A stretch of 64,000 nt of DNA, from NCBI GenBank assembly GCA_016201045.1, contig JACQDM010000002.1, positions 186,001-250,000 of the forward strand. Direction: 5' to 3'. A program made the translations under genes and the position numbers. This document shows, piece by piece, positions 16,855 through 28,028 of this stretch. The notes beneath the pieces are model-generated. The model was given only the letters and a program-made list of their open reading frames with translations, was not told the origin of the DNA and did no database searches. The stretch is from Afipia sp. GTDB taxonomy: Bacteria > Pseudomonadota > Alphaproteobacteria > Rhizobiales > Xanthobacteraceae. Position 1 is the stretch's first letter, and each line of letters starts with the position of its first letter.

Positions 16855-18537
16855 TTACGCGGCGCGGATCGTCGCGAGGAATTTGTGGACCTCGTTCTCG
16901 AGGTGGTGGCTTTCCTTGGACAGCTCCTGTGCCGCGGTGAAAACCTGCGCCGATGCTGCGCCGGCTTCGCTGTTGCCGCGATCGACATCGGTGATGTTGG
17001 TGGCAACGCGCGCGCTCAACTCGGCCGCCTGCTGCACGTTGCGGGCGATCTCCTGCGTCGCGGCACCCTGTTCTTCGACAGCGGCGGCGATGGTCGAGGA
17101 AATTTCCGAGATCAGATTGATGGTCGAGCCGATCTCCTTGATGGTCGCCACCGAGTCGCTGGTCGCCGCCTGCATACCTGCGATCTGCGCGCCGATTTCC
17201 TCGGTCGCCTTGGCGGTTTGCGATGCCAGCGCCTTGACCTCGGACGCGACGACCGCGAATCCGCGCCCGGCTTCGCCCGCGCGCGCGGCTTCGATGGTGG
17301 CGTTGAGCGCGAGCAGGTTGGTCTGTTCGGCGATCTCGTTGATGAGCTTGACGACATCGCCGATGCGGGTCGCCGCACTCGAAAGTTCCGCGATGCTGGA
17401 ATCGGTCTTTTGTGCCTGCTCGACCGCTTTCTGGGCGACGCGGCTGGATTCCAGAACCTGACGACCGATCTCGTTCACCGACGAGGTGATTTCCTCCGTC
17501 GCGGTGGCGGTGGACTGGATGCTCTCCGAAACGTCGCGCGAGGCGTCGGCGGCAGCGCTCGACAACTGACGGGTGACGTCGGCCGCATTGGTCAGCGTGG
17601 ACGCGGTCGCTTCCATTTCGGTGGAGGCCGAGGACAACGAGTTGGTCAATTCGCCGATCATCGCCTCGAATTCGCGGGTGACGCGGTCGAGCGTCTCGGC
17701 GCGTTTCATCTTGGTGCCGGCTTCGCGGGTCGCGGCTTCGTCCGCGGCATGATTGGCGATCAGCGCATCCTTGAACATCTGCAGCGTGTCGGCGATCTGG
17801 CCGATTTCATTGGCCTCGCCCTGATGCGGGATTTCGGCAGCAAGATCTCCGCTCGCGAGCTTGCGCATCGGTGCCAGCACCGAATCGATCCCCACCGAAA
17901 TATCGCGCACGATGAAAACAGCCGAACAGATTCCAAGTACGACCATCACAGCAAGCGCTGCGATCACCACACGGAATGCAAGTTCGTAATTGGCCTTGGC
18001 TTGCTGGCCCGACTGCTCCGCGCCGTGGTCGTTGAGATCGACGATCTTCTTCAGCACCGCATCCATCGCACGTCCGGCGATGGTCGCCCGTTCGGCGTTG
18101 ATCTGGCGGGCCTGAGCGACATCGCCCTTGCGGGCATGCGCGATCACTTCGTCGGCGGCGGTGCGGAATGTTTTCCAGCTTTCCGCCAGTTGTTTCTGCA
18201 GCACGATTTCCTCAGGACCGGCAGTCAGTTCGCCATAGGCTTTCTCGGCGGCGGCATAGTCCTTCGCACGCGCGTCCAGATTTTTCTGGATGTCGGCCAT
18301 GAAGTTTGCGTCTGGTTCGGTCAGGTAGTCGCGCAGCACCGCGCGATAGCGCGCCGACTGGGTGCGAAGCTCGCCCACAAGGCGAATGCTCGGCAGCCAG
18401 TTGGTCTGGATTTCCTGCGCTTCCGAATTGATGGCTCGCATTTCGTAGATCGCAAAGCCGCCCATCAAGGTAAGCGCGAACAACAGCAGCGAAACGAGAG
18501 GAATGAGCTTGGCGCGGATCGAAAGCCTGGACAGCAT
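16855..18537 (-). CDS. Methyl-accepting chemotaxis protein
   Basis: A 560-residue chemoreceptor. A transmembrane helix near residues 11-31 ([21 protein letters not shown]), a periplasmic four-helix-bundle-type sensor domain, a second helix near 188-212 ([21 protein letters not shown]) and a HAMP domain ([16 protein letters not shown]) are followed by the signalling hairpin with [19 protein letters not shown] and [15 protein letters not shown]. It signals to CheA/CheW. No che genes are nearby and the ligand is unknown. Confidence 0.95.
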   Translation of the reverse strand: MLSRLSIRAKLIPLVSLLLFALTLMGGFAIYEMRAINSEAQEIQTNWLPSIRLVGELRTQSARYRAVLRDYLTEPDANFMADIQKNLDARAKDYAAAEKAYGELTAGPEEIVLQKQLAESWKTFRTAADEVIAHARKGDVAQARQINAERATIAGRAMDAVLKKIVDLNDHGAEQSGQQAKANYELAFRVVIAALAVMVVLGICSAVFIVRDISVGIDSVLAPMRKLASGDLAAEIPHQGEANEIGQIADTLQMFKDALIANHAADEAATREAGTKMKRAETLDRVTREFEAMIGELTNSLSSASTEMEATASTLTNAADVTRQLSSAAADASRDVSESIQSTATATEEITSSVNEIGRQVLESSRVAQKAVEQAQKTDSSIAELSSAATRIGDVVKLINEIAEQTNLLALNATIEAARAGEAGRGFAVVASEVKALASQTAKATEEIGAQIAGMQAATSDSVATIKEIGSTINLISEISSTIAAAVEEQGAATQEIARNVQQAAELSARVATNITDVDRGNSEAGAASAQVFTAAQELSKESHHLENEVHKFLATIRAA

Positions 18538-18875
18538 TGCTTGTATCCTTCGGGTCGTTCTGACCGTTCGCGAACTGGGCAGCCGGAGGCTGTCGAACTA
18601 CATTCGACGCGCGAAAAGCCCGGCGGTGGGGTGGCGATTTCCAGTCGGTGTGCCGCCAAAGGCCGCAAACCGCACCCCGAATGGTAAACAAATTGCGTGA
18701 AGCCTTGGTAAACGGGCACCGGCTCAAGGCAGGGGAAACGAGTGCATCCCGGCGATTGGCTGTCGCGAAAAGTGCTGTTTAGCGGCTATTTCACACCTCG
18801 AAGCCCGCCAGTTCGTACTTTCTCCTCCCGCCGCGCCGTGTCACGATCTGACTTCACGCGAATTGAGGATCGCCC

Positions 18876-19709
18876 ATGCGCTGGTGCGTCTCGATCGGAG
18901 CCATTCTTGCCGCCGGGGCTCTTGCGGGTGGCGATGTAGCGAGCCTCGCCGCGCCCTCCGCGCAATCGCTGTTGAGCATCGACGAGGCCAAGCGCGTCGA
19001 TGTCGAACTCGTGCTTGCGGTGGACGTCTCCTATTCGATGGACATGGACGAACTCGCCATCCAGCGCGAGGGTTACGCCGAGGCGATCGTCTCGAAGGAA
19101 TTTCTGACCGCGCTGAAAACCGGCCCGACTGCGAAAGTCGCCGTCACCTATTTCGAATGGGCGGCATCGACAGACCAGAAAATCATCATGCCGTGGCGCG
19201 TGATCGATGGCCCTGAATCGGCAGGCGCGGTCGCCGAAGAAATTCTCAAAGCTCCGCTGCGCCGCGCCTCGCGCACGTCGATCTCCGGCGCGATCAATTT
19301 TGCGATGCCGCTGTTCGAGGTCAACGAGTATCGCGGCCTGCGTCGTGTGATTGACATTTCCGGGGACGGTCCCAACAACAACGGCGAGCCGGTGACGATC
19401 GCGCGCGATGCCGCCGTGGCGAAGGGCATCACCATCAACGGCCTGCCGATCATGGCGAAGGAGGTGAACTACGCGACGATGGACATCGAGAATCTCGATT
19501 TCTACTACGAGGATTGCGTGATCGGCGGCGCGGGATCGTTCGTCGTCCCGATCAAGTCGAAGGAAAAGTTCAAGGAAGCGATCCGCACGAAGCTGGTGCT
19601 TGAAGTCGCCAGCATGCCTGAACCCCGCGTCGTTCCCGCCGCTGCGCCGGAGCCGCGCATGTCATGCACGATCGGCGAGAAGATGTGGCAGGAACGATGG
19701 GGGCGCTAG
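18876..19709 (+). CDS. DUF1194 (von Willebrand A-like) exported protein
   Basis: A 277-residue protein with signal peptide (MRWCVSIGAILAAGALAGG) and a VWA-like fold carrying a MIDAS-type DVSYSMDMDEL motif near residue 50 and later FVVPIKSKEKFKEAIRTKLVLE. These DUF1194 proteins are common in alphaproteobacteria, with probable metal-dependent protein binding in the periplasm; the actual role is unknown. Convergent with, and directly abutting, the RNA methyltransferase gene. Confidence 0.85.
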   Translation: MRWCVSIGAILAAGALAGGDVASLAAPSAQSLLSIDEAKRVDVELVLAVDVSYSMDMDELAIQREGYAEAIVSKEFLTALKTGPTAKVAVTYFEWAASTDQKIIMPWRVIDGPESAGAVAEEILKAPLRRASRTSISGAINFAMPLFEVNEYRGLRRVIDISGDGPNNNGEPVTIARDAAVAKGITINGLPIMAKEVNYATMDIENLDFYYEDCVIGGAGSFVVPIKSKEKFKEAIRTKLVLEVASMPEPRVVPAAAPEPRMSCTIGEKMWQERWGR

Positions 19710-20948
19710 TCAGCGCTTGAACCGCGCCACGATTTCGACGTGGGGCGTGTGCCGGAACTGATCGACCGGCGTGACGCTGTCGATCCTGAATCCGCCGTCG
19801 ATCAGGATCCGGGCATCGCGCGCGAATGTCGCCGGATTGCACGATACCGCAACGACATGTTTGATCTTGCTCGTGGCGAGTTGTTGCGATTGCGCCTGCG
19901 CACCTTGGCGCGGCGGATCGAACACAACGCAATCGACGTCGCGCAATTCCTGCAGCATCAGCGGCCGCCGAAACAGATCGCGCGTCTCAGCCTTGATGGG
20001 CTTGACGCCCTGCGTCGATTTCACTGCGTCCTGCAATGATGAAATGGCGGCGGCTTCGCTGTCGAATGCCGTTACGCTGAACTTCTCCGCAAGGCGCAAC
20101 GCGAATGGCCCAAAACCGCAAAACAACTCGGCGACCTGCTTTGCGCCTTTGCACTTTGCTATGACGAGTGCGGCGAGTGCTTCCTCGCCCGCCACCGTCG
20201 GCTGCATGAAGGAGCCGGGGGGTAGCGTGAGTTTTGCTTTGCCGACCATGATCGTCGGCGTGTTGCGCTGAATCACAACTTCGCCGTGGCGCGTGAGCCG
20301 CGCGAGTTTGTGTTGCTCCGCAAGTTTAGAGAGGTGCGACAGCATCGCGGTATCGAGCGGGCCCGAGCCGCGGACGTCGATGTCGAGACCGTTGTCGGAC
20401 GCGGTGACCTGAATATCGAGCGGCTTGGCGACCGGCTTGAGCAATTCGGCGATTGCGTTCGCAGTCTCGATGCCGCCGTTCAAAGCGGGGTCGAGGATCG
20501 GGCAATGATCGATGGCGATGATCTCGTGGCGTCCGGCGGCGGCGAAACCGACGCGCAGAATGTCGTTCTGGCTCTGGCGCGCGTGCAGCGTCATGCGGCG
20601 GCGGCCGCTGCCGTGCGCGTCGATCAGTTCATCAACCGGGCATTCAATTCCGGCGTGCGACAGGGCCTCGACAACCAGATTTCGTTTCCATGTTCGATAA
20701 GGTTCGGGCTGCCAATGCTGGATTGCGCAGCCGCCGCAAGTTCCGAAATGCGGACAGAATGGCTCGATCCGTTCGGGACTAGGCGCCACGACATGCAGCA
20801 GTTCGCGCCGGTCGGGATGGCTATGCGCGGGTTGCACGTCGACGACTTCGCCGCCGAGCGCGTAGGGCACATAAACCGGCTGGCTGCCCTCGATGGCAAC
20901 GCCATCGCCGAAATGGCCGACATGGTGAATGACGAGGCGCTCCGACAT
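19710..20948 (-). CDS. TrmA/RumA-type RNA (uracil-5-)-methyltransferase
   Basis: A 412-residue SAM-dependent RNA methyltransferase acting on a rRNA or tRNA uridine. An N-terminal [4Fe-4S] cysteine cluster is visible ([15 protein letters not shown]), the SAM-binding [26 protein letters not shown], and the catalytic cysteine in [14 protein letters not shown]. The iron-sulfur cluster points to the RumA/RlmD-like branch. The start [11 protein letters not shown] overlaps the tlyA stop (TGATG), so the two genes form one translation-coupled unit. Confidence 0.9.
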   Translation of the reverse strand: MSERLVIHHVGHFGDGVAIEGSQPVYVPYALGGEVVDVQPAHSHPDRRELLHVVAPSPERIEPFCPHFGTCGGCAIQHWQPEPYRTWKRNLVVEALSHAGIECPVDELIDAHGSGRRRMTLHARQSQNDILRVGFAAAGRHEIIAIDHCPILDPALNGGIETANAIAELLKPVAKPLDIQVTASDNGLDIDVRGSGPLDTAMLSHLSKLAEQHKLARLTRHGEVVIQRNTPTIMVGKAKLTLPPGSFMQPTVAGEEALAALVIAKCKGAKQVAELFCGFGPFALRLAEKFSVTAFDSEAAAISSLQDAVKSTQGVKPIKAETRDLFRRPLMLQELRDVDCVVFDPPRQGAQAQSQQLATSKIKHVVAVSCNPATFARDARILIDGGFRIDSVTPVDQFRHTPHVEIVARFKR

Positions 20949-21679
20949 CAGCCGCGCCGCGCGCCGAGAAAAAATTCGGCGTTGCCGTCGCCGCCTGCGA
21001 TGGACGACGGAAAGATTTCGATATTTTTGCACCCGAGCGATTTTGCGAACGCCGCGATATCGTCGCAGACGGCGCGGTGAACATCCGCGTCGCGGACGAT
21101 CCCCTTCTTGATGTGTTCGCGCCCGGCTTCGAACTGCGGCTTGATCAGCGCGAGCAGATGCGTCGGCGATGCGGCGAGTTCGAGAACGGGCGGCAGGACG
21201 AGTCTCAGCGAGATGAAGCTCGCATCGATCACCACCACATCCGGCCGGATGTCGAGACGCTTCCCGGCCAGCGAACGAATATCAGTATTTTCCATCGAGA
21301 CGATGTTCGGATGTCTTCGCAGGCTCTCGTGCAACTGTCCGTGGCCGACATCGATGGCGTAAGCGAGTGCCGCGCCGTTTGCGAGCAGCACCTCCGTAAA
21401 ACCGCCGGTCGATGCGCCGACATCAACGCAGACATGGTTCTCGATTTCGATGGGGTAGCGCTCGAGCGCACCGCTCAATTTGACGCCGCCGCGCGACACC
21501 CACGGATACGCGGGTTGGGCCTCGATCACTGCGTCGTCAGAAATAGTCTCTGATGGTTTTGCGATCGTCTTGCCGTTCGCGGTGACGCCGCCGGCTTCGA
21601 TGGCGGCCTGCGCGCGAGCGCGGCTGTCGAACAATCCGCGTTCAACCAGCACAACATCCGCGCGTTTGCGTTCGGCCAT
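20948..21679 (-). CDS. tlyA: TlyA family rRNA 2'-O-methyltransferase
   Basis: A 243-residue protein: an N-terminal S4 RNA-binding domain ([20 protein letters not shown], residues 6-60) followed by an FtsJ-like methyltransferase domain with [17 protein letters not shown] and the K-D-K-E type residues in [13 protein letters not shown] and [10 protein letters not shown]. Homologues methylate 16S/23S rRNA cytidines; the haemolysin name is historical. It is sandwiched between the RumA-like gene and dxs, on the same strand. Confidence 0.93.
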   Translation of the reverse strand: MAERKRADVVLVERGLFDSRARAQAAIEAGGVTANGKTIAKPSETISDDAVIEAQPAYPWVSRGGVKLSGALERYPIEIENHVCVDVGASTGGFTEVLLANGAALAYAIDVGHGQLHESLRRHPNIVSMENTDIRSLAGKRLDIRPDVVVIDASFISLRLVLPPVLELAASPTHLLALIKPQFEAGREHIKKGIVRDADVHRAVCDDIAAFAKSLGCKNIEIFPSSIAGGDGNAEFFLGARRG

Positions 21680-21697
21680 GTTGCCGCCTTCGCGCCA

Positions 21698-23629
21698 TCA
21701 GGCGAGCTTCACTTTTTCCGGTGCGTCCTTGCCGAGCGCCTCGAACACTTTGGTGACGATGCCCTTGGCATCGAGCCCGGCCTGCTCGTACATCTTGGCC
21801 GGAGTATCGTGATCGATGAACGTGTCCGGCAACACCATCGTGCGGATTTTCAAGCCGCGATCGAGCACGCCGTGATCGGCCAGCGACTGAATGACATGTG
21901 TCCCAAAACCGCCGATGGCGCCTTCCTCGATGGTGACGAGAACTTCGTGGTCGTTCGCCAACTTCAGAATCATGTCCATGTCGAGCGGCTTCATGAAACG
22001 CGCGTCCGCAACCGTCGCTGAGAGTCCATATGAAGCCAGCTCGTCGGCGGCCTTGAGGCATTCGCCGAGCCGTGCGCCGAACGACAGCAGCGCGACCTTC
22101 GATCCTTCGCGCATGATGCGGCCCTTGCCGATTTCGAGTGGCACGCCGAATTCCGGCATGTCGACACCGCGGCCTTCGCCGCGCGGATAGCGCAAGGCAC
22201 TCGGTCCGTCGTTCAGCGCCACTTGCGTTGCGACCATGTGAACGAGATCGGCCTCATCGGCGGCGGCCATGATGACAAATCCCGGAAGACATCCGAGATA
22301 AGCGTTGTCGAACGAACCGGCATGCGTCGGGCCGTCCTGACCGACAAGGCCTGCGCGATCCAGACCGAAACGCACCGGCAGATGCTGAATGGCGACGTCA
22401 TGCACGACCTGATCGTAGCCGCGTTGCAGGAAGGTCGAATAGATCGCAACGAATGGCTTGAAGCCTTCGGTTGCAAGCCCTGCCGCGAACGTCACCGCAT
22501 GCTGCTCGGCGATGCCGACATCGAAGGTGCGTTCCGGAAACGCCTTGGCGAAAATATCGATGCCGGTGCCGCCGGGCATCGCGGCCGTGATGGTGACGAT
22601 CTTGTCGTCCTTCTGCGCTTCCTTGACGAGGCTCTGTCCGTACACGCTCGTATAAGTCGGCGCGTTGGATTTCGCCTTCACCTGCGCGCCGGTAACGACG
22701 TCGAATTTCGCCACCGCGTGGTATTTGTCGGCGGCGGCTTCGGCCGGCGCGTAGCCTTTGCCTTTTTGCGTGACGACGTGAACCAGAATCGGGCCGCCTT
22801 TGGCGTCGCGGACATTTTCCAGCACGGGAATGAGGTGGTCGAGGTTATGGCCGTCGATGGGGCCGACATAGAAGAAGCCGAGTTCCTCGAACAGCGTGCC
22901 GCCCGTCACCATGCCGCGTGCATATTCCTCGGCGCGCAGCGCGCGGTCCTCGAAGAATTTCGGCAGCTTGTGTGCAAGATTTTTCAGCGCCTCGCGTGCC
23001 GACTGATAGGTGCGGCTGGACAACAGGCGCGCAAGATAGGCCGACATCGCGCCGACCGGAGGCGCAATCGACATGTCGTTGTCGTTGAGGATCACGATGA
23101 GGCGCGATTCCATCGAACCCGCGTTGTTCATCGCTTCATAGGCCATGCCGGCCGACATCGAACCGTCGCCGATCACGGCAATCACATTATTGTTGCCGCC
23201 GGTGAGATCGCGGGCGACGGCCATGCCGAGACCCGCCGAGATCGACGTCGAGGAATGCGCGGCGCCGAACGGATCGTAGTCGCTCTCGGCGCGCTTGGTG
23301 AATCCACTCAACCCGCCGCCGGTGCGCAACGTGCGGATGCGGTCGCGGCGTCCGGTGAGAATCTTGTGCGGGTAGGCCTGATGGCCGACGTCCCAGATGA
23401 TGCGGTCGTCCGGCGTATTGAAGACGTAATGAAGCGCAGTCGTCAGTTCGATCACGCCGAGGCCCGCGCCGAAATGGCCGCCGGTCACCGATACCGTGTC
23501 GACGGTTTCGGTGCGCAATTCGTCCGCGAACTGGCGCACCTGCTCGGGTTTGAGCTTGCGCAGCAGATCGGGTGTGGGACACGCATCGAGCAGAGGGGTC
23601 TTCGATACGGGAGTGTTGGAATTTGACAC
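21698..23629 (-). CDS. dxs: 1-deoxy-D-xylulose-5-phosphate synthase
   Basis: Condenses pyruvate and glyceraldehyde 3-phosphate with thiamine diphosphate, the entry step of the non-mevalonate isoprenoid pathway. Visible: [15 protein letters not shown], the ThDP motif [16 protein letters not shown], catalytic Glu in [14 protein letters not shown] and the C-terminal transketolase-like domain. I start at GTG 23629 ([14 protein letters not shown]), giving 643 residues as usual for the family; an ATG at 23731 would add 34 residues of non-conserved sequence. Confidence 0.96.
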   Translation of the reverse strand: MSNSNTPVSKTPLLDACPTPDLLRKLKPEQVRQFADELRTETVDTVSVTGGHFGAGLGVIELTTALHYVFNTPDDRIIWDVGHQAYPHKILTGRRDRIRTLRTGGGLSGFTKRAESDYDPFGAAHSSTSISAGLGMAVARDLTGGNNNVIAVIGDGSMSAGMAYEAMNNAGSMESRLIVILNDNDMSIAPPVGAMSAYLARLLSSRTYQSAREALKNLAHKLPKFFEDRALRAEEYARGMVTGGTLFEELGFFYVGPIDGHNLDHLIPVLENVRDAKGGPILVHVVTQKGKGYAPAEAAADKYHAVAKFDVVTGAQVKAKSNAPTYTSVYGQSLVKEAQKDDKIVTITAAMPGGTGIDIFAKAFPERTFDVGIAEQHAVTFAAGLATEGFKPFVAIYSTFLQRGYDQVVHDVAIQHLPVRFGLDRAGLVGQDGPTHAGSFDNAYLGCLPGFVIMAAADEADLVHMVATQVALNDGPSALRYPRGEGRGVDMPEFGVPLEIGKGRIMREGSKVALLSFGARLGECLKAADELASYGLSATVADARFMKPLDMDMILKLANDHEVLVTIEEGAIGGFGTHVIQSLADHGVLDRGLKIRTMVLPDTFIDHDTPAKMYEQAGLDAKGIVTKVFEALGKDAPEKVKLA

Positions 23630-23838
23630 GTCGGCAATCCGCTTCTGATTTGGAAATTGGCTGAACGGCAATGATAAGGCCGAAGCAGGCCGGTGGCTTA
23701 TACCAAACGGACGGCCATGCCAATGCGGCACGCAACGTTCCGGATCGCACCGGAACGCTTAAGTATCGGAAATCAGGATAGAAATTCGGTGGTCCATGCG
23801 ACGATGAAGCGGATATGCGGGCGACCCGCTGCGCGGCT

Positions 23839-24090
23839 CTATTGCACGTCGAGCGGCTCGGTGCCGACGGCCCGGCCGGATGCGTCGGTCGTGATCTTGT
23901 CGACGCGTGCTTCCGCCTGACGCAGCAATTCCTCGCAGCGGCGCTTGAGGCTTTCGCCGCGCTCGTAGATCGCGACGGATTCTTCCAGCGGCACCTTGCC
24001 GTCCTCGAGCCGCTTGACGATCGTTTCCAGCTCTTCGATTGCTTTTTCGAAGCTCATCTTCTTGACGTCCGCATGAGTCGTATCGGCCAT
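23839..24090 (-). CDS. xseB: Exodeoxyribonuclease VII small subunit
   Basis: An 83-residue helical protein with the family core MSFEKAIEELETIVKRLEDG, VPLEESVAIYERG and RRCEELLRQAEARVDKI. XseB coats the large subunit XseA in the DNA-degrading ExoVII complex. Its place upstream of dxs matches other Rhizobiales and enterobacterial neighbourhoods. Confidence 0.94.
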   Translation of the reverse strand: MADTTHADVKKMSFEKAIEELETIVKRLEDGKVPLEESVAIYERGESLKRRCEELLRQAEARVDKITTDASGRAVGTEPLDVQ

Positions 24091-24265
24091 GATGGGCTCC
24101 CCAATATTGCTGCTGGCAAAGACGCGCTGCCGAATCTAAAAACGGCTTGCGGGCGTTAATGTGGCGGGAATGTAGCCTGTTTCTGCGCGCGGCGGAAACA
24201 CTCTGTCGAATGCGATTTCGACCGGCGCGGCCTCATTTCTGTGGATGGAATTTTAGAGAATCGCG

Positions 24266-25198
24266 ATGCGCTTTGTCGATGCCGATGAAATAAGGCGCGT
24301 ACTGACGTTTCCAAAACTCGTCGCCGGGATGGAAGCCGCGCATCGCAGACGCAAGATCGACGTTGTCGATGCTTCGCTTGGCGATGAAGCCGGACATTAC
24401 TTCGTGCGTCACGCTGTGGATTCCGGCCGCCTGATGGCGAGCAAGATGTTCACCAGCTTTCCGCAGAATTTGGCGAAAAATATTCCGGCAGTGCAGGCGG
24501 TGTGCGTCGTGTTCGATGGCGCCAACGGCACGCCACTGGCCGTGCTCGACGGCACGGAAATTACCTATTGGCGGACGGCTGCGGATTCAGCGCACGGCGC
24601 GAAGACTTTGTCGCGCGAGAACGCATCGACTCTGTTGGTTATCGGCGCGGGCGGAATGTCCCGGCGGCTCGTCCATGCGCATCGCTCGGTACGACCGTCA
24701 TTGCAGCGCGTGCTGGTCTGGAACAGGACTGCCGAGCGGGCGGAGGAGGTCGCGAACGATCTCAAGCGCGACGGCATTGAGGCTGTCGCGGTGCCAGATC
24801 TCGACGCCGCCACGCGCGAGGCCGACATCATCACCGCCTGCACGCGCTCGCATCAACCGCTCATCAAAGGGGCTAATCTCAAAGCCGGTACGCATCTTGA
24901 TCTGGTCGGCGGTTACACGCCACAGACCCGCGAGGCGGATGATGAAGCAGCAAAGCGCAGCCTGATATTCGTGGACCGGCGCGAGCCGGCGTTTCATGTC
25001 GGCGATATCGTGCAGCCGATTGCGAGCGGCGCGATCAAGGAAACCGATGTGTTGGGCGATCTTTACGATCTGGCGAGCGGCGCGATGAAGGGGCGGCGCT
25101 CGGCAGACGACATTACATTCTTCAAGAACGCCGGTGGCGGGCATCTCGATCTGATGACCTGCGAAGTGGTGCTGCGCGAGTTGCAAATCCTGAAGTAA
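24266..25198 (+). CDS. Ornithine cyclodeaminase/mu-crystallin family protein
   Basis: A 310-residue NAD(P)-binding protein of the OCD family. The dimerisation half begins MRFVDADEIRRVLTFPKLV; the Rossmann half has LLVIGAGGMSRRLVHAHRSV (nucleotide loop) and VLVWNRTAERAEEVA. The catalytic-loop aspartate region may be HLDLVGGYTP. Members include ornithine cyclodeaminase, alanine dehydrogenase and ketimine reductases, so the substrate is open. It is monocistronic between xseB and a deacetylase gene on the opposite strand. Confidence 0.85.
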   Translation: MRFVDADEIRRVLTFPKLVAGMEAAHRRRKIDVVDASLGDEAGHYFVRHAVDSGRLMASKMFTSFPQNLAKNIPAVQAVCVVFDGANGTPLAVLDGTEITYWRTAADSAHGAKTLSRENASTLLVIGAGGMSRRLVHAHRSVRPSLQRVLVWNRTAERAEEVANDLKRDGIEAVAVPDLDAATREADIITACTRSHQPLIKGANLKAGTHLDLVGGYTPQTREADDEAAKRSLIFVDRREPAFHVGDIVQPIASGAIKETDVLGDLYDLASGAMKGRRSADDITFFKNAGGGHLDLMTCEVVLRELQILK

Positions 25199-25213
25199 TC
25201 GATGCTGAAATAA

Positions 25214-26143
25214 TCAACCCCTCATCAGCGTTGCGACATGTGCGACGACGGACTCGCGCAACCCGTCGAGGTCGTATCCGCCCTCGAGCACGGAGACGAC
25301 GCGGCCGTTCGCGGTCTTGTCCGCGACATCCATCAGCTTACGCGTGATCCAAGCGTAATCTTCTTCCTTCAATTCGAGGCTTCCGAGCGGATCGCGCCAG
25401 TGCGCATCGAAGCCCGCTGAAATCACGATCAATTCCGGCGCGAATTCTTCGAGCCGTGGCAGGATCGCGAGATCGAACGCCTCGCGGAATTTGCGGCCGC
25501 CGTCGCCGGCATGCATCGGCGCGTTGACGACGTTGTCGTATTCGCCGCGCTCCTGCGTCGCGCCGGTGCCTGGAAACAGGGGCATCTGGTGCGTCGAGGC
25601 ATACATCATCGACTTGTCGCCCCAGAAAATCTCCTGTGTGCCGTTGCCGTGATGCACGTCGAAATCGATCACCGCAGCGCGTGAGATTCCGTATTTTTTC
25701 TGCGCGTGACGCGCGGCGATTGCGGCGCTGTCGAAAAAGCAGAAACCCATCGGACGGCTGGTTTCTGCGTGATGACCCGGCGGGCGCGTGCCGACAAAGG
25801 CATTGGTTGCTTCGCCCTTCATCACCGCATCGACAGCCGCGACTGCGCCGCCGGCCGCGCGCCGCGCCGCTTCCATCGTACCCGGCGACATCGACGTGTC
25901 GCCGTCGAGATAGATCATGCCTTCCTTCGGCGCGATATGCCGCAGTTCCTCGATGTATTCGTTGCTATGACAAAGCGCGATAGTGTCGAAATCTGCTTCT
26001 GGCGCTTTGATGCGTACCAGCGGTTTGAACTGTTCGCGCGACAAGCCTTCCTCAATCGCGCGCAGCCGGTCCGGCCGCTCAGGATGTCCCGGTGCGGTGA
26101 CGTGATTGAGACCGGCAGGGTGCGAGTAATAATGAGTTGGCAT
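25214..26143 (-). CDS. Histone-deacetylase-like amidohydrolase
   Basis: A 309-residue class II HDAC-type zinc hydrolase; bacterial members deacetylate polyamines, acetoin-related compounds or proteins. The tandem histidines are in GTRPPGHHAETSR, the zinc ligands Asp/His in VIDFDVHHGNGTQEIFW and Asp in ISAGFDAHWRDPLG, and the C-terminal VLEGGYDLDGL is typical. It is followed by an enoyl-CoA hydratase gene only 22 bases upstream on the same strand, so the pair may be an operon. Confidence 0.92.
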   Translation of the reverse strand: MPTHYYSHPAGLNHVTAPGHPERPDRLRAIEEGLSREQFKPLVRIKAPEADFDTIALCHSNEYIEELRHIAPKEGMIYLDGDTSMSPGTMEAARRAAGGAVAAVDAVMKGEATNAFVGTRPPGHHAETSRPMGFCFFDSAAIAARHAQKKYGISRAAVIDFDVHHGNGTQEIFWGDKSMMYASTHQMPLFPGTGATQERGEYDNVVNAPMHAGDGGRKFREAFDLAILPRLEEFAPELIVISAGFDAHWRDPLGSLELKEEDYAWITRKLMDVADKTANGRVVSVLEGGYDLDGLRESVVAHVATLMRG

Positions 26144-26165
26144 TGCGAGCGACCTTGAACTGAAC

Positions 26166-26927
26166 TTACGCGCGCTTGCGGGCGAAGAACGCCCCGAATG
26201 CGGCCATCGCTTCCTTGGAGCTCATGCGCTCGCTGAACAGATGGCTCTCCTGTTCGATACGCCGAACGAGATCTTCCGGCGCGCGTTTAAGCAGCCTGCG
26301 CGATAGCGCAACTGCTTCGGCGGGCAGGTCGCAGATTTCACGCGCGACCTTGCGGGCCTCGGTCTCCGTGTGACCTGGCGCAACCACTTCGTTAACGAAA
26401 CCCGCGATCTTGGCATCGGCGGCGCTGACGGGGCGACCCATCACGAGCATCGAGAAGGCACGTTGATGACCCATTGCCATTGGCACCAGCAGGCTCGACG
26501 CGCCCTCCGGCACGAGACCGAGATGGATGAATGGCGTTGAGAATGTCGCTGTCGTCGAGGCGAGGACATAGTCGCAATGAAACACCATCGTCGTGCCGAT
26601 GCCGATGGCGATGCCGTCGACGGCTGCGATGATCGGCTTGGTGTTGTGAACCAGCGAATGCAGGAATTTCACCGCATTCATCGGGCGATCCTTGCCGGAT
26701 TTGTTCGCGCCCGCCTTCATGAAATCGTCGAGATCGTTGCCGGCAGTGAAGACGCCGGAGCCTCCGGTGATGATGAGGCATCGGATGTCGGGATTGTTCT
26801 GCGCGGTGTCGATGGCATTGCTCATCTGAGCGTACATCGTCTGCGTCAGCGCGTTCTTCTTTTCGGGGCGCCGCAGCGTGATGACGCGCGTCGCGTCCTC
26901 GTCGGTGACAATTACATGGTCCGGCAT
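26166..26927 (-). CDS. Enoyl-CoA hydratase/isomerase family protein
   Basis: A 253-residue crotonase-fold protein. The CoA/oxyanion signatures are RPEKKNALTQTMYAQM, GSGVFTAGNDLDDF and PIIAAVDGIAIGIGTTMVFHCDYVLA. The Glu expected after the second oxyanion loop in hydratases is replaced (IHLGLVPEGASSLL retains a Glu further on), as in enoyl-CoA isomerases. The precise reaction is therefore uncertain. It is transcribed with the deacetylase-like gene. Confidence 0.88.
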   Translation of the reverse strand: MPDHVIVTDEDATRVITLRRPEKKNALTQTMYAQMSNAIDTAQNNPDIRCLIITGGSGVFTAGNDLDDFMKAGANKSGKDRPMNAVKFLHSLVHNTKPIIAAVDGIAIGIGTTMVFHCDYVLASTTATFSTPFIHLGLVPEGASSLLVPMAMGHQRAFSMLVMGRPVSAADAKIAGFVNEVVAPGHTETEARKVAREICDLPAEAVALSRRLLKRAPEDLVRRIEQESHLFSERMSSKEAMAAFGAFFARKRA

Positions 26928-27079
26928 GCTCGATCCTTCGAATAACGCGCGCGGAAAGCGGGAACATCGCTGTGCCTAGCGGCGTCTGAAAACTCGTCCT
27001 ACATCATCGGCCAGAACGGCATTGTTGGCCAATTCATTTTGCGCGCGGCTCAAACGCCGCGGCCCAGGGAGACACAATC

Positions 27080-28027
27080 ATGCAGCTCACCGGCATCCAT
27101 CATTTGACCGCGGTTTCCGCCAACGCCAAGGGAAATCTGGCGTTTTATACCGGCGTTCTCGGCATGCGGCTGGTCAAGAAAACCGTCAATCAGGACGATG
27201 TTTCCGCATATCACCTATTTTATGCCGACGGAAAGGCCAATCCCGGCACCGATCTGACGTTCTTCGACTGGCCGGCACCGCGCGAGCAGCGCGGCACCCG
27301 CAGCGTTTCGCGTACAGGATTGCGGGTCAATGGCGAGAAGTCATTGGGGTATTGGCAGGACCGATTGCTCAAACTCGGCGCGCATACCGGCAAAGTCACG
27401 GAAGTCGATGGCCGCCTGACGCTGCCGTTCGAGGACCAAGAAGGCCAGCGTCTCGTGCTGGTCGATGACGGCGGCAAGGGCGAAGCGCATCCGTGGGATA
27501 AAAGCCCCGTTCCGGCGGAGCATCAGATCAGAGGCCTCGGCCCCATTGTGCTGAACGTTCCGGATCTGGCGCGCACGGAGAAGGTGCTGACCGGCGTCAT
27601 GAACATGCGCCGCGTCCGCGATTATGCATCGCCCGACGGCGAGCATCGCATCAACGTGTTTGAGATGGGCGAGGGCGGCCCGGCCGCCGAACTGCACGTC
27701 CTCGAACAGCGCGATCTGCCGCCGGCGCGGCAGGGCGCGGGCGGTGTGCATCACGTTGCATTCCGCACGCCGGACGCGACGCAGTATCACGCATGGACGC
27801 AACGATTGTCAGAGTTTGGAATTCATTCGAGCGGTGAGATCGACCGCTTCTATTTCCAGAGCCTTTATTTCCGTGAGCCGAACGGCATCCTGTTCGAGAT
27901 CGCGACGGACGGCCCCGGCTTTGCGACTGACGAGAAAATGGAATCGCTCGGCGAAAAGCTCGCGCTGCCGCCGTTCCTCGAAGGCCGCCGCAAGGACATC
28001 GAGGCAGGATTGAAGCCTCTCGCGTAG
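27080..28027 (+). CDS. Ring-cleaving-dioxygenase-type VOC protein
   Basis: A 315-residue protein with two vicinal-oxygen-chelate domains. The first starts [19 protein letters not shown], the second near residue 150 ([17 protein letters not shown]), and the metal ligands are probably His8, His in [11 protein letters not shown] and Glu in [12 protein letters not shown]. It resembles the MhqO/YkcA group linked to hydroquinone or quinone detoxification. Isolated between divergent acyl-CoA genes. Confidence 0.86.
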   Translation: MQLTGIHHLTAVSANAKGNLAFYTGVLGMRLVKKTVNQDDVSAYHLFYADGKANPGTDLTFFDWPAPREQRGTRSVSRTGLRVNGEKSLGYWQDRLLKLGAHTGKVTEVDGRLTLPFEDQEGQRLVLVDDGGKGEAHPWDKSPVPAEHQIRGLGPIVLNVPDLARTEKVLTGVMNMRRVRDYASPDGEHRINVFEMGEGGPAAELHVLEQRDLPPARQGAGGVHHVAFRTPDATQYHAWTQRLSEFGIHSSGEIDRFYFQSLYFREPNGILFEIATDGPGFATDEKMESLGEKLALPPFLEGRRKDIEAGLKPLA

Positions 28028-28028
28028 T

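Noticed and set aside
16843-18687. Long open frame on the plus strand opposite the chemoreceptor gene
   Set aside because: It mirrors the chemoreceptor gene exactly and shows no recognisable protein content; high GC makes antisense frames long.
22223-23626. Long plus-strand open frame opposite dxs
   Set aside because: Antisense shadow of a well-supported gene; Arg-rich, no domain.
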